The translations under genes were made by a program, and so were the position numbers. From the NCBI GenBank assembly GCA_004554455.1, contig SFMG01000041.1:1-8613 (forward strand): a stretch of 8,613 nt of DNA, written 5' to 3'. The DNA comes from Bacteroidales bacterium. GTDB lineage: Bacteria > Bacteroidota > Bacteroidia > Bacteroidales > UBA932. The notes below the pieces were generated by a model that was not told where the DNA came from, ran no database searches, and saw nothing but the letters and a program-made list of their open reading frames with translations. Shown in pieces: positions 6,109-8,613 of the stretch (its first letter is position 1; every line of letters starts with the position of its first letter).

Positions 6109-6771
6109 ATGGCATACAGGAAATACGACACCTGCTTCTTCGAGCGTTACGCTATACTGCAGCTCAGATCTCTTCTCGGTCACAAGTTCGACTGCTTGGT
6201 GAACCGGGACAGGCCGGACCTTCAGTCTCCGGACGGGAAGACACTTGGGATTGAGGTGACCCGCGCGATGGAGAGCGGGCGTATGGCTGCACTGAAGATG
6301 CTCAAGGATATATCCGGAATCTCCGCAACTGAAGGGGAGAGCGGTTCGGACCTTGCCGCGATGCAGTCAAGCGGCTACGGTTACGGTCTGCGTGAGGGGA
6401 CCTATATCGGCGGCATCGAGCTGGGCTACTGGACAGGTGCGCGCCCGATGAAAGAGATAATATCCAATAAGGTAGAAAAGGTATCCTCCGGGTTCTACGG
6501 CGACTTCAGCGAGTTCGGCCTCTTCGTATTTTCGAACGATCCGTTGTCTCTGGAAAACGCCTATTCGGCTGTACGATATATACTTGAATTGCAGAAGACC
6601 CTGGATGTGGGCTATTCCAGACTGTATATATCTGCCGTGCAGGACTTTTACGCCTGCAATCTGGAAGATGGCCTGGCGATGGAATTCCGAGTGTCGCCAT
6701 ATACCGTGACGGAGGGGCAGAGACGTGAATTCTTCCTTTCTGCGCTTGATTACCGCTGTGATGAAATATGA
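6109..6771 (+). CDS. Uncharacterised 220-aa protein, possible PD-(D/E)XK nuclease-like fold
   Basis: I do not recognise a named family. The frame is open upstream to 5899, but that part crosses the hairpin repeats; the ATG at 6109, preceded by AAAGGAAC, is the sensible start and gives MAYRKYDTCFFERYA. Residues 35-53 read RPDLQSPDGKTLGIEVTRA: a PD followed 12 residues later by E-V-T in a predicted beta strand. With the upstream Glu (E12 in a helix), this is the layout of PD-(D/E)XK-type cores, the Lys being replaced by Thr (E49-x-T51). A later segment, IISNKVEKV then FGLFVFS (about 118-142), also fits such folds. There is no signal peptide or membrane segment. The neighbours are repeats upstream and a flavin reductase-like gene 33 nt downstream. 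Nuclease activity is not established. Confidence 0.75.
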   Translation: MAYRKYDTCFFERYAILQLRSLLGHKFDCLVNRDRPDLQSPDGKTLGIEVTRAMESGRMAALKMLKDISGISATEGESGSDLAAMQSSGYGYGLREGTYIGGIELGYWTGARPMKEIISNKVEKVSSGFYGDFSEFGLFVFSNDPLSLENAYSAVRYILELQKTLDVGYSRLYISAVQDFYACNLEDGLAMEFRVSPYTVTEGQRREFFLSALDYRCDEI

Positions 6772-6804
6772 TTTTCGAACAGAAATAATGATAAAACTAA
6801 AAAT

Positions 6805-7362
6805 ATGAGAAAGAATTTTGGCTCCCAACACTGGCTTTTTCCTCAGCCGGTTCTGATGATTGCTACATACAACGAGGACGGTACTCCCGACATAATGAAC
6901 GCTGCCTGGGGCGGCATCAGTGACTCAGACGAGATATCGATATCAATCAGCAACACCCACAAGACCGCGAAGAACCTCCTGAAGAGGGGAGCGTTCACCG
7001 TGAGCGTCGCGACGGCGGACCAGGTAGCTGCCTGCGACTACGTCGGACTCGTATCTGGCAACAAGGTTCCGGACAAGTTCGCAAGGGCCGGATTCCACGC
7101 CGTGAAATCCGAGTTCGTCGATGCCCCACTCGTGGAGGAACTGCCTATGGCCCTGGAGTGCAGGGTGCGCTCGTATGACACGGAGACCGACATCCTCAGA
7201 GGCGAGATTGTGAACGTCTGCGCCGACGAAACTATCCTTACTGATGGAAAGATCGACCCGGCTAAGCTTCGCCCGATAGTCTTCGATCCGGTCAACCACG
7301 ACTACCTTGAGCTCGGAGCGAAGGCTGGCAAGGCCTTCGGCGAAGGCAATAAGCTGAAATAG
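6805..7362 (+). CDS. Flavin reductase-like FMN-binding split-barrel protein
   Basis: The 185-aa product matches the flavin reductase/flavoredoxin family, small cytoplasmic proteins that bind FMN and pass electrons to or from it. The N-terminal part has PVLMIATYNEDGTPDIMNAAW (about residues 15-35), the usual strand plus D-G-P-x-xMxxAW signature, then ISISISNTHKTAKNLLKRGAFTVSVA (about 45-70), corresponding to the V-S-I...hxT...I...GeFvVN segment that contacts FMN. Later PLVEELPMALECRVRSY (about 108-124) is the conserved substrate-side strand. The length is normal. The ATG at 6805 follows an A-rich leader without a Shine-Dalgarno. The physiological electron donor and acceptor cannot be read. It sits 33 nt after the unknown 220-aa gene and 60 nt before pgeF. 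Confidence 0.92.
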   Translation: MRKNFGSQHWLFPQPVLMIATYNEDGTPDIMNAAWGGISDSDEISISISNTHKTAKNLLKRGAFTVSVATADQVAACDYVGLVSGNKVPDKFARAGFHAVKSEFVDAPLVEELPMALECRVRSYDTETDILRGEIVNVCADETILTDGKIDPAKLRPIVFDPVNHDYLELGAKAGKAFGEGNKLK

Positions 7363-7410
7363 AGGGGATTCGAAGCAAGGGCTTTTGGGATATGAGAAAC
7401 AAACATAAAT

Positions 7411-7417
7411 AGGGAGG
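7411..7417 (+). promoter_or_regulatory. Strong Shine-Dalgarno that fixes the pgeF start
   Basis: AGGGAGG ends 5 nt before the ATG at 7423, ideal spacing. An in-frame GTG at 7417 overlaps this site and is rejected as the start. The other genes in the window lack a comparable Shine-Dalgarno, so this one stands out. Confidence 0.75.
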
Positions 7418-7422
7418 TGCCG

Positions 7423-8097
7423 ATGCCGGGACTTTTGGAATACGATATGGGTGAGGGAGTGTGCGCCTTCACCGCTGGGCGTGACGTGCTGCTGCCCTGT
7501 GCAGTGGTACAGCCGCACCAGACCCACTCGACGGTGGTGGCCCACGTGGACAGACCCGGACTCACGAGGGAGGAACTCGAAGGGGTGGATGCCCTGGTGA
7601 CTGACCTTCCGGGTGTCGCCATCGGGGTCAGGACCGCGGACTGCATACCGGTCCTGCTGTATGATCCGGTGCACAGGGCCATAGGCGCGGCGCACAGCGG
7701 ATGGAGAGGGACGGTCAACATGATCAGCAAGAAGACAGTGCTGGAGATGTGCCGCCTGTTCGGTTCCCATCCCGGGGACATCCGTGCCGTCATAGGTCCG
7801 GGCATAGGCTATGACAGCTTCCAGGTAGGGGAGGAGGTGGCCCTGACCTTCAAGGAATCGGGATTCCCGATTGACAGAATATGGTCGTTCAGGGGAGCGC
7901 GGAAGGAAGGGACGATGGAAGGCGGCCACCACCTTGACCTGAAGGAGTGTGTGCGCCATTCACTTGTGGAGTTCGGAGTGGCTGAAGGGAATATAAGCGT
8001 CTCTGATATAGATACTTACACTGACGCACGGTTCTACTCGGCACGCCGCGAGGGGATCTCCTGCGGCAGAAACATCAATGCGATAATGCTTGTATGA
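7423..8097 (+). CDS. pgeF: Peptidoglycan editing factor / laccase-domain protein (PgeF, YfiH family), short form
   Basis: This family (formerly 'polyphenol oxidase', YfiH) has a metal-binding purine-nucleoside phosphorylase/laccase-like fold; E. coli PgeF keeps L-Ser out of peptidoglycan stem peptides. Key motifs are PHQTHSTVV at residues 31-39, VDALVTDLPG at 55-64, RTADCIPVLLYDP at 70-82, AAHSGWRGTV at 89-98, IGPGIGYDSFQVGEE at 124-138 and FYSARREG...CGRN at 204-217. The metal ligand set H35, C74 and H91 is in place. Two oddities: at 224 aa it is shorter than usual, because the N-terminal 'RxGG...FN...GD' segment before the PHQTH motif is missing; and the Cys of the usual 'CTYT' motif is Asp (DTYT, about 198-201). 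The start is set by AGGGAGG. A role in peptidoglycan editing here is family-based inference. Confidence 0.92.
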   Translation: MPGLLEYDMGEGVCAFTAGRDVLLPCAVVQPHQTHSTVVAHVDRPGLTREELEGVDALVTDLPGVAIGVRTADCIPVLLYDPVHRAIGAAHSGWRGTVNMISKKTVLEMCRLFGSHPGDIRAVIGPGIGYDSFQVGEEVALTFKESGFPIDRIWSFRGARKEGTMEGGHHLDLKECVRHSLVEFGVAEGNISVSDIDTYTDARFYSARREGISCGRNINAIMLV

Positions 8098-8115
8098 CTG
8101 AAGACGGACTCCAGC

Positions 8116-8228
8116 CCGGAACCGTTTTATTCTCCGAACTATGCTTGAACCAGTAGAGCATATATTCGAGCTCGTCGCTGCATTCTTTTGAACACCGATT
8201 ATAGTGAATTGATGACCTCAATACTCAA
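8116..8228. repeat. Direct repeat, copy 1 of a 385-bp-period duplication
   Basis: This 113-bp segment recurs 385 bp downstream (8501-8613) with only two mismatches, near 8128-8129. It contains the stop codon and last codons of the minus-strand gene plus a remnant lying 3' to it. On the minus strand, after the TAA at 8199-8201, the remnant still spells ECSDELEYMLYWFKHSSENKTVPG, matching the internal part of the same gene, and then ends in unrelated sequence. Confidence 0.93.
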
Positions 8229-8606
8229 CTGTTCCAAGGATAGCCCCATTGACTTCATCTTGGCGGCAACCTCGGCTTTTACTTCGGCTCTTCCCTCGGC
8301 TCTTCCTTCGGCTCTTGCCTCAGCTCTTGCCTCAGCTCTTCCTTCAGCACGACCTTGCTCTTTTTGATCATGCATCATCATCAATATGTCTCTTTCCGAT
8401 TTCATATCCGATTGGTAAATATCATATTTGTTCTTGGAAAAACCTGCCACTCGGGTCGCCTCGCTGAGTTCATCGAGGAAAGGAATATCGGCAAACATCT
8501 CCGGAACCGTTTCGTTCTCCGAACTATGCTTGAACCAGTAGAGCATATATTCGAGCTCGTCGCTGCATTCTTTTGAACACCGATTATAGTGAATTGATGA
8601 CCTCAA
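8199..8606 (-). pseudogene. C-terminal fragment of an Rpn-type (PD-(D/E)XK) transposase/nuclease-like protein
   Basis: The 135-aa frame has no ATG; its first codon is a TTG inside the repeat copy, just after a TGA at 8610-8612, so it is not a plausible native start. From CSDELEYMLYWFKHSSE (about residues 14-30) onward it resembles the C-terminal half of Rpn-family recombination-promoting nucleases/putative transposases (DUF-type PD-(D/E)XK proteins common in Bacteroidota, about 300 aa). Those have a W-x-F/Y segment, then 'pef...f..a.e.a.fs..e...Y', a charged GRAE-type repeat tail and a final helix, here GLSLEQLSIEVINSL. The N-terminal nuclease domain is absent. The fragment most likely arose by duplication of the 3' end of a gene lying beyond the right edge. 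The family call rests on recognition only; translation is doubtful. Confidence 0.7.
8271..8354 (-). repeat. 12-bp tandem repeat encoding a GRAE/ARAE tail
   Basis: Seven consecutive 12-bp units encode GRAE, GRAE, ARAE, ARAE, GRAE, GRAE and VKAE (residues 85-112 of the fragment). Alternating charge with Ala suggests a long solvent-exposed helix or coiled coil. Such variable-number tails are typical near the C-terminus of Rpn-like proteins and are prone to slippage. Confidence 0.88.
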
Positions 8607-8613
8607 TACTCAA
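8501..8613. repeat. Direct repeat, copy 2 of the 385-bp-period duplication
   Basis: The match to 8116-8228 continues to the last base of the window, so the duplication probably extends beyond it. Here the left part is coding on the minus strand (ECSDELEYMLYW...TVPE), while the right 30 bases repeat the gene's C-terminal codons in another frame. Confidence 0.93.
8584..8613 (-). CDS. Last codons of the upstream copy of the Rpn-type gene (partial)
   Basis: The final 30 bases read on the minus strand as LSIEVINSL followed by TAA, identical to the end of the fragment at 8199-8228. This would be the true C-terminus of the parental gene, or of another tandem copy, entering from outside the window. 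It lies in a different frame from the fragment because the 385-bp period is not a multiple of three. Confidence 0.6.
   Translation of the reverse strand: MSIEVINSL

Noticed and set aside
6943..7959. Long minus-strand frame opposite the flavin reductase-like gene and pgeF (338 aa)
   Set aside because: It spans two well-identified plus-strand genes and shows no domain.

Overview
The window looks like a chromosomal segment from a member of the Bacteroidota, probably a Bacteroidales gut-type bacterium of moderate GC. This is an inference from the protein families (a Ser-type lipoprotein sulfatase, Bacteroidota-style PyrE and PurC, a PD-(D/E)XK 'Rpn' transposase-like remnant with a repetitive Arg/Ala/Glu tail), from AT-rich leaders mostly lacking Shine-Dalgarno sequences, and from the density of palindromic intergenic repeats. 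No marker gene is present, so genus and family cannot be named.

Layout. Positions 1-506 hold the end of an array of at least seven 72-bp units, each with a 42-nt hairpin. Then come, all on the + strand, pyrE (604-1242), a pyrB with a C-terminal zinc ribbon resembling that of the PyrI regulatory chain (1281-2366), a leader with 27-bp repeats, purC (2503-3438) and, 4 nt later, a lipoprotein sulfatase (3443-5179). The stretch 5180-6108 has no credible gene. It holds a second array of the 72-bp hairpin unit in inverted orientation (5229-5486) and a compound repeat block (5487-6065) in which a strong GGGACAGGTGCCAC hairpin sits inside a 74-bp repeat and is duplicated as a 187-bp tandem unit. Then follow a 220-aa unknown protein with a possible PD-(D/E)XK core (6109-6771), a flavin reductase-like protein (6805-7362) and a short PgeF/YfiH multicopper-oxidase-fold protein (7423-8097). 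The right end, on the minus strand, is the C-terminal part of an Rpn-type transposase/nuclease gene duplicated with a 385-bp period.

How the genes fit together. PyrE and PyrB are two steps of de novo UMP synthesis and PurC is a step of de novo IMP synthesis, so the left half is a nucleotide-biosynthesis cluster. The sulfatase is placed to be co-transcribed with purC but has no obvious metabolic link to it. The three genes from 6109 on share a strand but no evident pathway.

Most noteworthy: the PyrB with only the zinc ribbon of PyrI; the 72-bp hairpin arrays in opposite orientation flanking the four-gene block, with one compensatory base-pair change in a stem; the hairpin-within-repeat structure at 5487-6065; an Ala/Gly-rich microrepeat expansion inside the sulfatase; and the tandem 3'-end duplication of the Rpn gene. 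I did not find a clearly new defence or mobile system with its own protein machinery.
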